A stretch of 64,000 nt of DNA from Mesorhizobium sp. WSM4313 (GTDB lineage: Bacteria; Pseudomonadota; Alphaproteobacteria; Rhizobiales; Rhizobiaceae). Of the stretch, positions 45,815 to 54,573 are shown piece after piece. The notes under the pieces are model-generated. The model was not told the origin of the DNA. It did not search any database and saw nothing but the letters and a program-made list of their open reading frames with translations. Within the stretch, counting starts at the first letter, position 1. Every line of letters begins with the position of its first letter. The translations under genes were made by a program, and so were the position numbers. The DNA is taken from positions 156,298 to 220,297 of the forward strand of contig NZ_NSFT01000009.1 of assembly GCF_002294725.1 (NCBI RefSeq), given 5' to 3'.

Positions 45815-46500
45815 ATGCGACAGATCAATCCCTCCACCGACACTACGTTGCAGTCTCGGCCCATGGGTCTGTGCGGCGTTTGATCGACATTGCCATTGCG
45901 AGCGTTGCTGCGGTCTTGTTTGCGCCACTGATGCTGCTGATCGCCATCGCCCTTCTGGCCGAGGGCGGTAGGCCGGTTTTGTTTGCACAAACCCGCCTGG
46001 GCGCCGGGGCTCAGCCTTTTCGCATGTACAAGTTCCGCAAGTTCGATGTGCGATGCGATCCCCACGGCCTCGCGCTGACGGTCGCCGACGACAAGCGCAT
46101 GACAACGATAGGGCGCGTGCTCGCCGCGACAAAGTTCGATGAATTGCCGCAACTGTGGAATGTAATCATAGGCGACATGGCAATCATCGGACCGCGGCCG
46201 GAGAGCCTGGCGTTCGCCGACTGTTTCCACGGCGGCGCCGAGGCTGTTTTGCAGTACAAGCCTGGGTTACTCGGTCCGAGCCAGGTTCTCTTCCGCAACG
46301 AAGCGAATTTCTATCCGAAGTTCACGGATCCGGTGCAGTACTATCGCGAGACCCTGTTTCCCGCCAAGGCCAGCATCGACCTTTCCTATTATCCGCAGCG
46401 AACTCTGGTGGCTGACGCCGTCTGGATGGCTCGCGGTTTTCTAGCCGTTGTCGGCCGGGTACCGCCGTCGCCGATCGCGACTAAAGCGCATTCGGGCTGA
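45811..46500 (+). CDS. Priming sugar-phosphate transferase (ExoY/WcaJ C-terminal type)
   Basis: A 229-aa bacterial sugar transferase with one N-terminal membrane segment (about 20-48), RMYKFRKFDVR, FDELPQLWNVIIGDMAIIGPRPE and KPGLLGPSQV. These are the conserved segments of enzymes that load the first sugar phosphate onto undecaprenyl phosphate. The usual KFR-[TS]-M reads KFRKF here. The ATG overlaps the aminotransferase stop codon. It should start repeat-unit assembly at the inner membrane. Confidence 0.88.
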   Translation: MNATDQSLHRHYVAVSAHGSVRRLIDIAIASVAAVLFAPLMLLIAIALLAEGGRPVLFAQTRLGAGAQPFRMYKFRKFDVRCDPHGLALTVADDKRMTTIGRVLAATKFDELPQLWNVIIGDMAIIGPRPESLAFADCFHGGAEAVLQYKPGLLGPSQVLFRNEANFYPKFTDPVQYYRETLFPAKASIDLSYYPQRTLVADAVWMARGFLAVVGRVPPSPIATKAHSG

Positions 46501-46553
46501 CACTCCGGTGAGTGTCACCGTCAGAGTGGACATGGCAAGAGGGACGATTGGTC

Positions 46554-47558
46554 ATGGACTACAAAGGCAAAAAGGTACTGGTCACGGGCGCCGATGGATT
46601 TATCGGATCGCATCTCACCGAGGCGCTGGTCCGCAATGGAGCGGATGTCACAGCATTGGCGCTCTACAATTCGTTCGACAGTCACGGCTGGCTTGATGAT
46701 TTGCCGGACAACATCCGAGGCCACCTGAAATCCGTGCGTGGCGACGTGCGCGACAGCGCGTTCCTGAACAGGATCATGCGCGGCCAAGCTGTGGTTTTTC
46801 ATCTGGCTGCTCTCATCGCGATTCCATATTCGTATGCGGCTGCCCAGTCATACGTGGAAACCAATGTCATGGGCACGATGAATGTTCTCGAGGCAGCGCG
46901 TCAGTGGGACACCGAACGCGTCGTGCACACCTCGACCAGCGAGGTTTACGGCACGGCGCTGACCATGCCTATCAAGGAATCTCATCCGCTGCAGGGCCAG
47001 TCTCCATATTCGGCATCGAAGATCGGTGCCGACATGATGGCCGAAGCCTACGCCAGGTCATTTGACGTTCCCGTCGTAACTCTGCGGCCATTCAATACCT
47101 ACGGCCCACGCCAGAGCGAGAGGGCGATAGTGCCGACCCTAATCAGGCAGGCCCTCGACAAGAACTGTTCGGCTATCATGGTCGGGGATACGAGCCCTAT
47201 CCGCGATCTAACCTTTGTTGAAGACACGGCGGCAGCATTCCTGACCGCAGGCGTGGCGGAACTCAAATTCGGCCATGCCTACAATGCCGGAAGCCAGCGT
47301 GCCGCGACGATCGCGGAAGTCCTGGACCTGGTGGTCGAGTTGAGCGGATCGAAGAAGCCTGTCTATCGAGATGAAAGCCGCTTGCGCCCACAGAACTCCG
47401 AGGTTCGCGCGTTGCTTGCAGACTCGACGCAATTCGAAACGCAGACCGGGTGGCGAGCCCGTACCAATCTGCGAGATGGGTTGGAGCGCACCATATCATG
47501 GTGGAAAGCGCGTCTCAGCGAGGGGCGGGTGCGCCGGGAAATGGGCTACATGACATGA
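46554..47558 (+). CDS. NAD-dependent sugar dehydratase/epimerase (GDP-mannose 4,6-dehydratase-like SDR)
   Basis: A 334-aa extended SDR with VLVTGADGFIGSHLTEALV, the serine motif THTS-like VVHTSTSEVYGTA, catalytic YSASK and the substrate-binding RPFNTYGPRQ. The sequence matches the group annotated as GDP-mannose or dTDP-glucose 4,6-dehydratase-like. It likely makes a 4-keto sugar nucleotide for the aminotransferase two genes upstream. I chose ATG 46554 over 46512, since the Rossmann motif then follows after six residues. It overlaps the next gene by four bases. Confidence 0.87.
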   Translation: MDYKGKKVLVTGADGFIGSHLTEALVRNGADVTALALYNSFDSHGWLDDLPDNIRGHLKSVRGDVRDSAFLNRIMRGQAVVFHLAALIAIPYSYAAAQSYVETNVMGTMNVLEAARQWDTERVVHTSTSEVYGTALTMPIKESHPLQGQSPYSASKIGADMMAEAYARSFDVPVVTLRPFNTYGPRQSERAIVPTLIRQALDKNCSAIMVGDTSPIRDLTFVEDTAAAFLTAGVAELKFGHAYNAGSQRAATIAEVLDLVVELSGSKKPVYRDESRLRPQNSEVRALLADSTQFETQTGWRARTNLRDGLERTISWWKARLSEGRVRREMGYMT

Positions 47559-48796
47559 CTTGTCGTCGCCGACATGCGTTGTCGATGATCTTCGCTGTCG
47601 CGTGCCTTGGTCCGCATGCTGCCGCAAGCCAGGCGGGCAATACGTCAACGCACTTTGTTGCGACGCCGGCGATGCAGTTGCCCGACTATCTGCGTCCTAC
47701 GGTCGATCCCGCGTTTGGGGAAACATTCACCCGGATCACAAAATCCGGGCCGCTTGGAAATGGGGTCGCGTGTATAAAAGATTATTGCAGCCACCGTTAT
47801 TCCAGCGCCCAAGCCTGGAATGCGGACCAGAGCCTTCTCGTTATAACCAACGGCTGCAACGGGATGTGCTTTTTCGACGGACACACATTCCTACCGCTGC
47901 TGATGCGCGATCGATCGGGCGAATGTGAATGGCATCCCCAAAATGCGGATCTGATGATCTGCGTTCGAGGCCGGCGAATATCGACCTGGGCGCCGCGGAC
48001 CAATCACGAGGATGTGCTGTTCGATTCAAAGGACTATCGGGATCTGCACTTCGGACCAGGCAAAGGTAACCCGAGCCGAGACGGTAATCGCCTGGCAGTG
48101 CGTGCACTTCGATCGGACGGTGCCGAGGTCGTCTTCGCGTATGATCTCAAGCGGCATAGCAAGTTTGCCGATATCGCACTTGGGCGGCTTGCTGGGGTCA
48201 ATGAGAACTGTTCGATCTCTCCTCTGGGCGAAAACATTCTCTGCATCCAGGCACTGGCGGACGGCACCGAACAGTCGTTTATTTTTTCGATCGACGGCGC
48301 TCCAGGCCAGCAGTGGACAGAGCATCATCGGCCGGGGCATGGCGACATGACGGTCGACGCCGATGGGAGCGAGATCTACGTCGGCATCAGCAAATCCTAT
48401 CCGGACAGCTATCAGGTGATCAAACGCAGGCTGTCTGACGGGAAAGTAACTTCGCTTATGAAATATGGCGAGGCCTCGCATGCTTCTCTGCGTGCTTTGA
48501 ACAAACCTGGCTGGGTGTTCCTGAGCTACGGCGGCGACCCGAATGTGGTTTCGGCCCGTCCGGAAATGGCACCCTATGCACGAGAGGTTATCGCGCTGCG
48601 CCTCGATGGCAGCGGAGAGGTTCGGCGCATAGCGCAAACGCGCAGCGTTGATTTCGACTACCGCAGCGAGACCCATGCCTCGCCGTCGCCCGATGGCTCG
48701 CAGGTAATCTGGTCCAGCAACTGGGGTGTGCCCGGCGGACCTGTTTATGATTTCGTCACCCGCGTCGACTGGTCGGAAGAGGCGAAGTCGAACTGA
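47555..48796 (+). CDS. Secreted beta-propeller protein of the exopolysaccharide locus
   Basis: A 413-aa protein with an N-terminal signal (HALSMIFAVACLGPHAAASQA) and repeated TolB/WD-like blades (for example SPLGENILCIQ, DADGSEIYVGIS, SPSPDGSQVIWSSN), consistent with a six- or seven-blade propeller. Oligogalacturonate lyase (PL22) has a comparable fold, but I see no firm active-site match. ATG 47555 overlaps the previous stop codon (ATGA), so it is translationally coupled to sugar biosynthesis and probably acts on the polymer in the periplasm. The function is not known. Confidence 0.72.
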   Translation: MTCRRRHALSMIFAVACLGPHAAASQAGNTSTHFVATPAMQLPDYLRPTVDPAFGETFTRITKSGPLGNGVACIKDYCSHRYSSAQAWNADQSLLVITNGCNGMCFFDGHTFLPLLMRDRSGECEWHPQNADLMICVRGRRISTWAPRTNHEDVLFDSKDYRDLHFGPGKGNPSRDGNRLAVRALRSDGAEVVFAYDLKRHSKFADIALGRLAGVNENCSISPLGENILCIQALADGTEQSFIFSIDGAPGQQWTEHHRPGHGDMTVDADGSEIYVGISKSYPDSYQVIKRRLSDGKVTSLMKYGEASHASLRALNKPGWVFLSYGGDPNVVSARPEMAPYAREVIALRLDGSGEVRRIAQTRSVDFDYRSETHASPSPDGSQVIWSSNWGVPGGPVYDFVTRVDWSEEAKSN

Positions 48797-48811
48797 ATGG
48801 AGATGTCACCG

Positions 48812-50074
48812 ATGGCATTCATGAACCGAAATCTTCTTGCAGCGATAGGTGTGCTGGCTGCGGTTGATGCTGCCTCCGCGGCGGACGACCGGTCAGCCTA
48901 CCATCTCTCCCCCGGCGACATCGTCGAAATAGGAATCTCTTCGATACCGGAACGAACTCAACGTGCGGTAATCCAGATGGACGGTACGATTGCGCTTCCC
49001 CAAGTCGGGAAGATATCCATCGGCGGTCTGACGCCTGCCGAGCTGCAGGCCCGCATGGAAACGATCTTGCCTACCAAGATATTTCAGCAGCGTTTGCCCG
49101 ATGGGCGAGAGCAGATGATCGTTGTCCAACCTGGCGATGTGACCGCGATAGTCGCGGAATATCGTCCGATCTACGTGACTGGCGAGGTGCTCACTCCCGG
49201 CCAGCAGGCATATCGGCCTCTCATGACGGTGAGACAGGCGATTGCGGTGTCTGGCGGTCTCAGTCTTCTGCGCTCACGTGTGAATCAGACCGGTCCTGAC
49301 CCGGTTGATCTGCAGCGCGACTATGAATCGCTTTGGGGGGAATACACCCGCGACTATTACCACAGTGCTCGCATTCGCGCCGAACTGCAGGATCAGCCAA
49401 GTTTCGATACCAAGCCTCCCCAAGGGTCACCATTGTCTGCCGCCTTCAGCTCGGCCATTGCCGACGCCGAGGGAGAGGCGCTGAAGATCTCTCTCGATAA
49501 CTTCCAGCAGGAGCAAAGCTACGTTGATCAGGGCGCAAAGGATGCCGCGGCGCAGATTGACGTTCTGACCAAGCGCCAGCAGGTCGAGAGCGACGGAGTC
49601 AAGGCGGATGAGGATGACTTGGCTCGGGTGACGAAATTGTTTCAAGCAGGCAATCTGACCAACGCCAGGCTGTCTGACGTTAGGCGCTCCGCGCTTCTCT
49701 CTTCCAATGGGCAGCTTCAGACATCGGTCGAGCTCATGCGGGCGCGACGCCAGCAGGAAGATTATCTCAGGCAACGCGAGCGCAATGAAAACCTGCGAAG
49801 GATCGGCTTGCTGACCGAGTTGAAAGATACCGATGTCCGTCTTGCCGACACCACCGCAAGGCTCCACGCCACCAGCCAGAAATTACAACCCGCTGGCGCG
49901 TCCGCTCTGCCGCTGCCGGTAAGCGGAGAAGCCATTCAGACCCAGATCACCATCGTGCGCAAGATTGGTGAAGAATGGCGCAAACAACTCGTCGAAGAAG
50001 ATTCAGAAGTGCTTCCGGGAGATACGATCGAGGTGAGGTTCAGCAGCGATCTAGGACGTGCAGCAAGCCAGTAG
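48812..50074 (+). CDS. Polysaccharide export protein, ExoF/Wza-like (OPX family)
   Basis: A 420-aa periplasmic/outer-membrane protein with a signal peptide (NLLAAIGVLAAVDAASA). The Poly_export domain (about 30-105: YHLSPGDIVEIGI, GTIALPQVGKISIGG) is followed by a SLBB-like part (YVTGEVLTPGQQAY) and a long helical/coiled-coil region (about 210-360). The length and the central coiled coil resemble rhizobial ExoF. I chose ATG 48812 (GGAG nine bases upstream); ATG 48797 is also possible. Last gene of the operon; it should form the export channel with the Wzc-like protein. Confidence 0.85.
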   Translation: MAFMNRNLLAAIGVLAAVDAASAADDRSAYHLSPGDIVEIGISSIPERTQRAVIQMDGTIALPQVGKISIGGLTPAELQARMETILPTKIFQQRLPDGREQMIVVQPGDVTAIVAEYRPIYVTGEVLTPGQQAYRPLMTVRQAIAVSGGLSLLRSRVNQTGPDPVDLQRDYESLWGEYTRDYYHSARIRAELQDQPSFDTKPPQGSPLSAAFSSAIADAEGEALKISLDNFQQEQSYVDQGAKDAAAQIDVLTKRQQVESDGVKADEDDLARVTKLFQAGNLTNARLSDVRRSALLSSNGQLQTSVELMRARRQQEDYLRQRERNENLRRIGLLTELKDTDVRLADTTARLHATSQKLQPAGASALPLPVSGEAIQTQITIVRKIGEEWRKQLVEEDSEVLPGDTIEVRFSSDLGRAASQ

Positions 50075-50095
50075 GGGGCCGCGTTTGCGATCCCG

Positions 50096-51451
50096 CTATT
50101 GCTTGAAGGCTCGTGAAATCTGATCGGTCAATGGCTTAAGCAAATACGACCAGACGCTGCGCTCCTCGGTGCTTATGTGAACTTCGGCAGGCATGCCTGG
50201 CTTTAGGATTTTCTCACCCTTCAGGCAGGTGGCCTGGTTGTCGACGTGGATGCGAGCCGAAAAATAGGAAAGCTGGCGTTCCTGATCCTTGATCAGATCT
50301 GCAGAGATACGCTTCACCGAACCCTCGCAGACAGGTGTGGTTCCGACGTCGAAAGAGGGAAAGCGGATTGATACCCGCTGCCCGGGCTGGACATCATCCA
50401 TCCGGGTCGGCGGAATGAGCGCATCCACGACAAGGTTGTCGGTGTCGGGCACAACCACCATGAGCACCTCTCCCGGTCCAACTACGCCTCCGACGGTGTG
50501 GATAGAGGATTCTTGTACCGTCCCGGTCTGGGGAGATCGGATATCCGTCCTTGCCAGCTCGTCGTCCGCCACTATCTTGCGCTCTTCGAGCTCTGTGCGC
50601 TTCGCTTCGTTTTCGCGGAGCTCGCTTGTCACGTCGCTGCGCATCTGCTCGTCGAGCTGAAGCACCTGCAAGTCCGTTTCGCTGATGTGGGCTTGCACCT
50701 CCGCGATTGCTGCAACAAGTCGCCCCGACTCTCCGCGAGAACGAGCCTCTTCCAGGCTGACATTGCTCAGTCGCTCCTTGGACACCAATTTCTTGGAGTA
50801 AAGAGCTTGGACGTCGGCAAGGCTGCGGGTTAGTAGATCCAAGGAGTCGTTCGTCGCGGCAAGCTGAGCCTTGAGACCGTCAATCTGATGTCTGAGTTGC
50901 ATCGAGCGGCTCTGCAACTGAGCCTTTTGGCCAGCCAATGCCGTAGCCCGGCTTTCAAACAAGGCACGTTCTCCATTGACAAGAGCAGCCACCCGCGGGT
51001 CGCTCATTCTCACGCGCAGACTGGGTGGAATCTGCATTTCCGGCAGCCCTTGCCGCTCTGCCTCGAGCCTGGCCAGGCGGATGGTGACCCGGTCGAGATC
51101 TTCACTGACGATCTGCAGGTTTGAGCGTGTGAGCGTGTCGTCAAGCCTGACCAGCACGGCGCCGGCACGCACATGATCACCATCCTGGGCGAAGATTCCA
51201 CCGATGGTGCCGCCGGTCCGATGCTGGACCTTCTTTACACTGCTTTCGACCACAACGGTCGCTGGCGCGATCACAGCGCCGGCGATCTTGGTTAGTCCCA
51301 ACCACGTCCCTCCGCCAACGAGCAGAAAGGCGGTGGTTGCCAAGCCCAGAACCAGGTTGGCACGGATGCCATCCGGATCATTGATCAGCCTGGTTCCGAG
51401 CCAACGACTTGCGTCGTCGACACGAGCATAGGAAATCGTCGCGTCAGACAC
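50096..51451 (-). CDS. prsE: Type I secretion membrane-fusion protein (HlyD/PrsE family)
   Basis: A protein of 451 residues from GTG 51451, or 456 from a TTG at 51466 that overlaps the transporter stop. It has one N-terminal membrane helix (LVLGLATTAFLLVGGGTWLGL), a biotinyl/lipoyl-like half-motif (VQHRTGGTIGGIFAQDGDHVRAG), a long coiled coil (about 130-300) and a C-terminal HlyD_D23-like domain (VIADDELARTDIRSPQTG). It bridges the inner-membrane ABC transporter to a TolC-like outer-membrane channel, which is not encoded here. The gene is coupled to the ABC transporter and points toward the export-protein gene, only 21 bases from its stop codon. Confidence 0.9.
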   Translation of the reverse strand: MSDATISYARVDDASRWLGTRLINDPDGIRANLVLGLATTAFLLVGGGTWLGLTKIAGAVIAPATVVVESSVKKVQHRTGGTIGGIFAQDGDHVRAGAVLVRLDDTLTRSNLQIVSEDLDRVTIRLARLEAERQGLPEMQIPPSLRVRMSDPRVAALVNGERALFESRATALAGQKAQLQSRSMQLRHQIDGLKAQLAATNDSLDLLTRSLADVQALYSKKLVSKERLSNVSLEEARSRGESGRLVAAIAEVQAHISETDLQVLQLDEQMRSDVTSELRENEAKRTELEERKIVADDELARTDIRSPQTGTVQESSIHTVGGVVGPGEVLMVVVPDTDNLVVDALIPPTRMDDVQPGQRVSIRFPSFDVGTTPVCEGSVKRISADLIKDQERQLSYFSARIHVDNQATCLKGEKILKPGMPAEVHISTEERSVWSYLLKPLTDQISRAFKQ

Positions 51452-51462
51452 GGAATAAGACC

Positions 51463-53193
51463 TCAAGCGTTGCCGGCATTTTTTTGCAGCGGAACGACTG
51501 CCGGCTGGGGGAAGGGGCGGACGACATTTGAGAGAACATCTTCTCGCGGGCCAAATGCGTGGACCATCCCGTTCGACATGACCATTACCTGATCGATATT
51601 GACGAGCGCAGAGGGGCGATGCGCCACGACGATGACGATACCGCCACGCTGACGCACCGCCAGGATCGCCCCTGCCAACGCAACATCACCGTCTGAATCC
51701 AAGTTGGAATTCGGTTCGTCGAGCACGACAAGAAACGGATCGCCATAAAGTGCCCTGGCCAATCCGACCAGTTGCCTCTGCCCGGCCGACAGGGCCGTCC
51801 CGCCTTCGCCGATTCGTGTTTGGAACCCCTGAGGCAGTCGCATGATCATCTTGTCGACACCCGCGGCTCGAGCGGCTGCCATGACGCCTTTTGGGTCGCT
51901 CTGGCCACCAAATCTCGAAATGTTGTCGGCAACCGTTCCATCGAACAGTTCGACATCCTGCGGCAAATAGCCGATATGAGCACCGAGCAGTTCCGAACTC
52001 CACTGATCGAGAGCAGCCTCGTCCAATCGAACGGTTCCCCGAATTGGCTTCCATACTCCGACCAGGGCACGCACCAGCGTTGTCTTCCCGGAACCGCTAG
52101 GGCCGACGACTGCCATCCCAGCGCCGCTCGCCAGGCGAAAGCTTACATTGAGAACCGTCGGCCGTTGTGCGCCTGGAGGGGCTATCGTCAATTCCTCGAC
52201 GGAGAGTTGCCCCCGCGGGCTGGGAAGCTCCATAGGAGCGCTTTGGCCACCGAAAGCATCCAGCGCTGCCGTCAAGTCGGAGTAGCTTCGGCGCGCGGCC
52301 AGAAATCCTCTCCAGTTTGCGATCGCGGCGTCGACCGGCGCCAAAGAGCGGCCAAGCAATATCGAAGATGCGATGATCACACCCGGGGAAGCGTCCCCAC
52401 CGATCACCAGATAAGCGCCCAGCCCGAGTACACTCGATTGCAGGGCCATCCTGAGTGTCTTCGACAATGATCCGGTTCCGCCCACGATGTCGGAGAGCCG
52501 TTCCTGGTTCTTGAGATAGGCATGGCTGACTTCTCCCCAGCGTCGGCCAAGCCTGGCGGAGAGACCCATCGCCTGAACGACTTCCGCGTTGCGGCGGCCT
52601 GCATCGGCAAGGATGCGTTGCGCGACCAGTGTCTCGGAAGTTCGGGCTGCGGGGCCGCGGCCGGCAATTTCTGCGACCACGGTCAAAAGCACGACGACAA
52701 CGGCGCCGACGGTTGCCAGTAGCCCAAGGGAAGGGTGCAACAGGTAGATGACCACCATGTAAAACGGCATCCACGGGGCGTCGAAAAAAACGGTCGGCCC
52801 CAGGCCGGAGAGAAAGCCGCGCAGCTGGTCCAAGTCGCGAAGCGGCTGCACCCGGTTCGCCTCCTGCCCGGCGATCAGGGGCACCGACAGCGATATGGTG
52901 AAGGCCTTCTGCTGCAGATTTCTGTACAGGCGATTGCCGATTCGAACCAGCAAGCGAAGCCGCACGAAATCGAGCAGCCCGTATACGGCATAGAGGCCCA
53001 GCATGCCGACCGTAAATCCCACGAGCGTCGGAACGCTCTGCGAGGGAAGCACACGGTCATACACCTGCAGCATGTAGACGGAGCCGGTCAGGGCTAGAAT
53101 GTTTATCACCGCCGAAAAGAGACCAATGCCAACCAGCCCGGACCAACAACCCGACATGGCTGAGAGCAAATGTTGCGTACGATGTTCCCTCAC
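51463..53193 (-). CDS. prsD: Type I secretion ABC transporter (PrtD/PrsD family)
   Basis: A 576-aa fused permease/ATPase. Six N-terminal helices are followed by a nucleotide-binding domain with Walker A GPSGSGKTTLV, signature LSAGQRQLVGLARAL, Walker B FLVVLDEP and a H-loop VVAHRPSAL. The family exports RTX proteins with C-terminal signals; the RTX protein at 27092-28567 is the only obvious substrate in the window. It starts with GTG (53193); ATG 53157 is an alternative. Operon with the HlyD-type gene. Confidence 0.92.
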   Translation of the reverse strand: MREHRTQHLLSAMSGCWSGLVGIGLFSAVINILALTGSVYMLQVYDRVLPSQSVPTLVGFTVGMLGLYAVYGLLDFVRLRLLVRIGNRLYRNLQQKAFTISLSVPLIAGQEANRVQPLRDLDQLRGFLSGLGPTVFFDAPWMPFYMVVIYLLHPSLGLLATVGAVVVVLLTVVAEIAGRGPAARTSETLVAQRILADAGRRNAEVVQAMGLSARLGRRWGEVSHAYLKNQERLSDIVGGTGSLSKTLRMALQSSVLGLGAYLVIGGDASPGVIIASSILLGRSLAPVDAAIANWRGFLAARRSYSDLTAALDAFGGQSAPMELPSPRGQLSVEELTIAPPGAQRPTVLNVSFRLASGAGMAVVGPSGSGKTTLVRALVGVWKPIRGTVRLDEAALDQWSSELLGAHIGYLPQDVELFDGTVADNISRFGGQSDPKGVMAAARAAGVDKMIMRLPQGFQTRIGEGGTALSAGQRQLVGLARALYGDPFLVVLDEPNSNLDSDGDVALAGAILAVRQRGGIVIVVAHRPSALVNIDQVMVMSNGMVHAFGPREDVLSNVVRPFPQPAVVPLQKNAGNA

Positions 53194-53493
53194 GACGCGC
53201 GATCTCTCACTCGAGATTGTCGCACGGCCTCGTGGACGCTGTCAGCGTAGGACAAGATCTTACCTTTCGTTGTGACCCGCCCACCCCGAACATTACATCA
53301 AGCTAACATTCGTCAAATTTTATCAAAATGCAGCAAAATCGTGACGCTCAGACGCTAAATCGTGAATCGCCACGAACAAGCTGGGGATAACCGACCCTGG
53401 AAAGCGAGCGTTTATTGACCATTTGAAGGTCGACGGGGTTTGCCCTTTGTCGGATCACGTTTTGATGTCTGTTGGATGAGGAAAGTGACCTGA
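53194..53493. other. Intergenic region, promoter area of the type I secretion operon
   Basis: 300 bases with an AT-rich stretch (53290-53345) that could hold the secretion promoter. It separates two minus-strand operons. I see no T-tailed hairpin after the methyltransferase gene. Confidence 0.4.
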
Positions 53494-54207
53494 TCAGACA
53501 TTCGACGCGCGTGGTTCATTGGGGTTCTTCATATGGGCGACAACGACACGGCCCTCGCCAGCTTCGTTCGAGATCGTGCCAATATTCTCGTACGCCTTTG
53601 CGCGGTTGAGCAGACTCACGACTTGCCGGTCCTGGCCAAGGCCAACCTCGAACAGCAGTATGCCACCTGGCCGCAGGTATTGCGGCGCGTCTCTTATCAC
53701 CCGCATGTGGATGCTCAGGCCGTAAGGGCCAGCCGCAAACGCCTCGCGCGGCTCGAGCTCGGTCAAGTGAGAGCGGTCGCCCTCGAGCCGCTTTTCCGAG
53801 ATGTATGGCGGGTTGCAGACGATCATGTCGATCCTGCCGACAAGTTCCGGGCCGGAGAGAGGCTCAAACAGGTCGCCCTGCAGCACCGAAACGCGCCCTG
53901 CCAGTCCATGATGGTCGACGTTGCGGCGCGCGGCTTTAACGCACCCATCCGTTAGGTCGCTCGCCCAGATCCGCGCGGTGGGGGCATAGTGCGCTATGGC
54001 GCATGCCAGATTGCCGGCGCCGCAGCACATATCGATAACGCGGGGTTCCGCAGTCCTCAACTGATCCAAGGCGCCGAGGGCGGCTGTGCCCAGCAGTTCC
54101 GTCTCCGGGCGTGGCACAAGCGCGCCAGGTGCCACGAGCAACTCCAGCCCCATGAAGATGGTGCGCCCTTTGCTGTAGGCATCCTCGACGCTGATTTCTT
54201 GGCTCAC
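53494..54207 (-). CDS. PrmC/HemK-like methyltransferase lacking the N-terminal domain
   Basis: A 237-aa SAM-dependent methyltransferase. LVPRPETELL, IDMCCGAGNLACA (SAM loop) and the amide-nitrogen motif NPPY (CNPPYISEK) are those of PrmC, which methylates the glutamine of release factors. The usual N-terminal helical domain of about 70 residues that recognises the release factor is missing. Together with its place behind an acyl carrier protein gene, this suggests methylation of a different amide, perhaps in the small molecule made by this operon. It starts with GTG, and a stop codon lies 15 codons upstream. Last gene of the operon. Confidence 0.85.
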   Translation of the reverse strand: MSQEISVEDAYSKGRTIFMGLELLVAPGALVPRPETELLGTAALGALDQLRTAEPRVIDMCCGAGNLACAIAHYAPTARIWASDLTDGCVKAARRNVDHHGLAGRVSVLQGDLFEPLSGPELVGRIDMIVCNPPYISEKRLEGDRSHLTELEPREAFAAGPYGLSIHMRVIRDAPQYLRPGGILLFEVGLGQDRQVVSLLNRAKAYENIGTISNEAGEGRVVVAHMKNPNEPRASNV

Positions 54208-54252
54208 GACAACCCGCTTTTCCCAATGCTGTCGTTCGGGAGACAGCTATGA

Positions 54253-54519
54253 TCAGTTCTTTTTTCGGATGACGTATTGTGCAATCCCTTGGATGGAATC
54301 GAGGTTCTCAGGCAGAAGCTCGCTGTCTTCGACGACAATGCCAAAGGTTTCCTCAATGAATCCGATGACCTCCAGGACTCCCGTCGAGTCGACGATACCT
54401 TGGTCGAGCAGTGACGTATTGTTTTCCAGAGCCTCAGCGTCAGCAACATAGAAGTTGGACGCCAGAAACCCCCTAATTTTCTCGCTGTAAGTCTCTATCC
54501 TGTCTTCGCTGGACAACAT
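54253..54519 (-). CDS. Acyl carrier protein
   Basis: An 88-aa carrier protein of acidic helical type. The phosphopantetheine serine is in IVDSTGVLEV (DS at about 43-44), within a typical four-helix pattern (FLASNFYV, FIEETFGIVVEDSEL, SIQGIAQYV). A GGGGAAG ribosome-binding site precedes the ATG. It lies between the AMP-ligase and methyltransferase genes, so the ligase is the probable loading enzyme. Confidence 0.88.
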   Translation of the reverse strand: MLSSEDRIETYSEKIRGFLASNFYVADAEALENNTSLLDQGIVDSTGVLEVIGFIEETFGIVVEDSELLPENLDSIQGIAQYVIRKKN

Positions 54520-54573
54520 TTTGCTTCCCCGGTTAAAACAAGAAAATTGACGCCAAGTCTCGCGGAAAACGCC

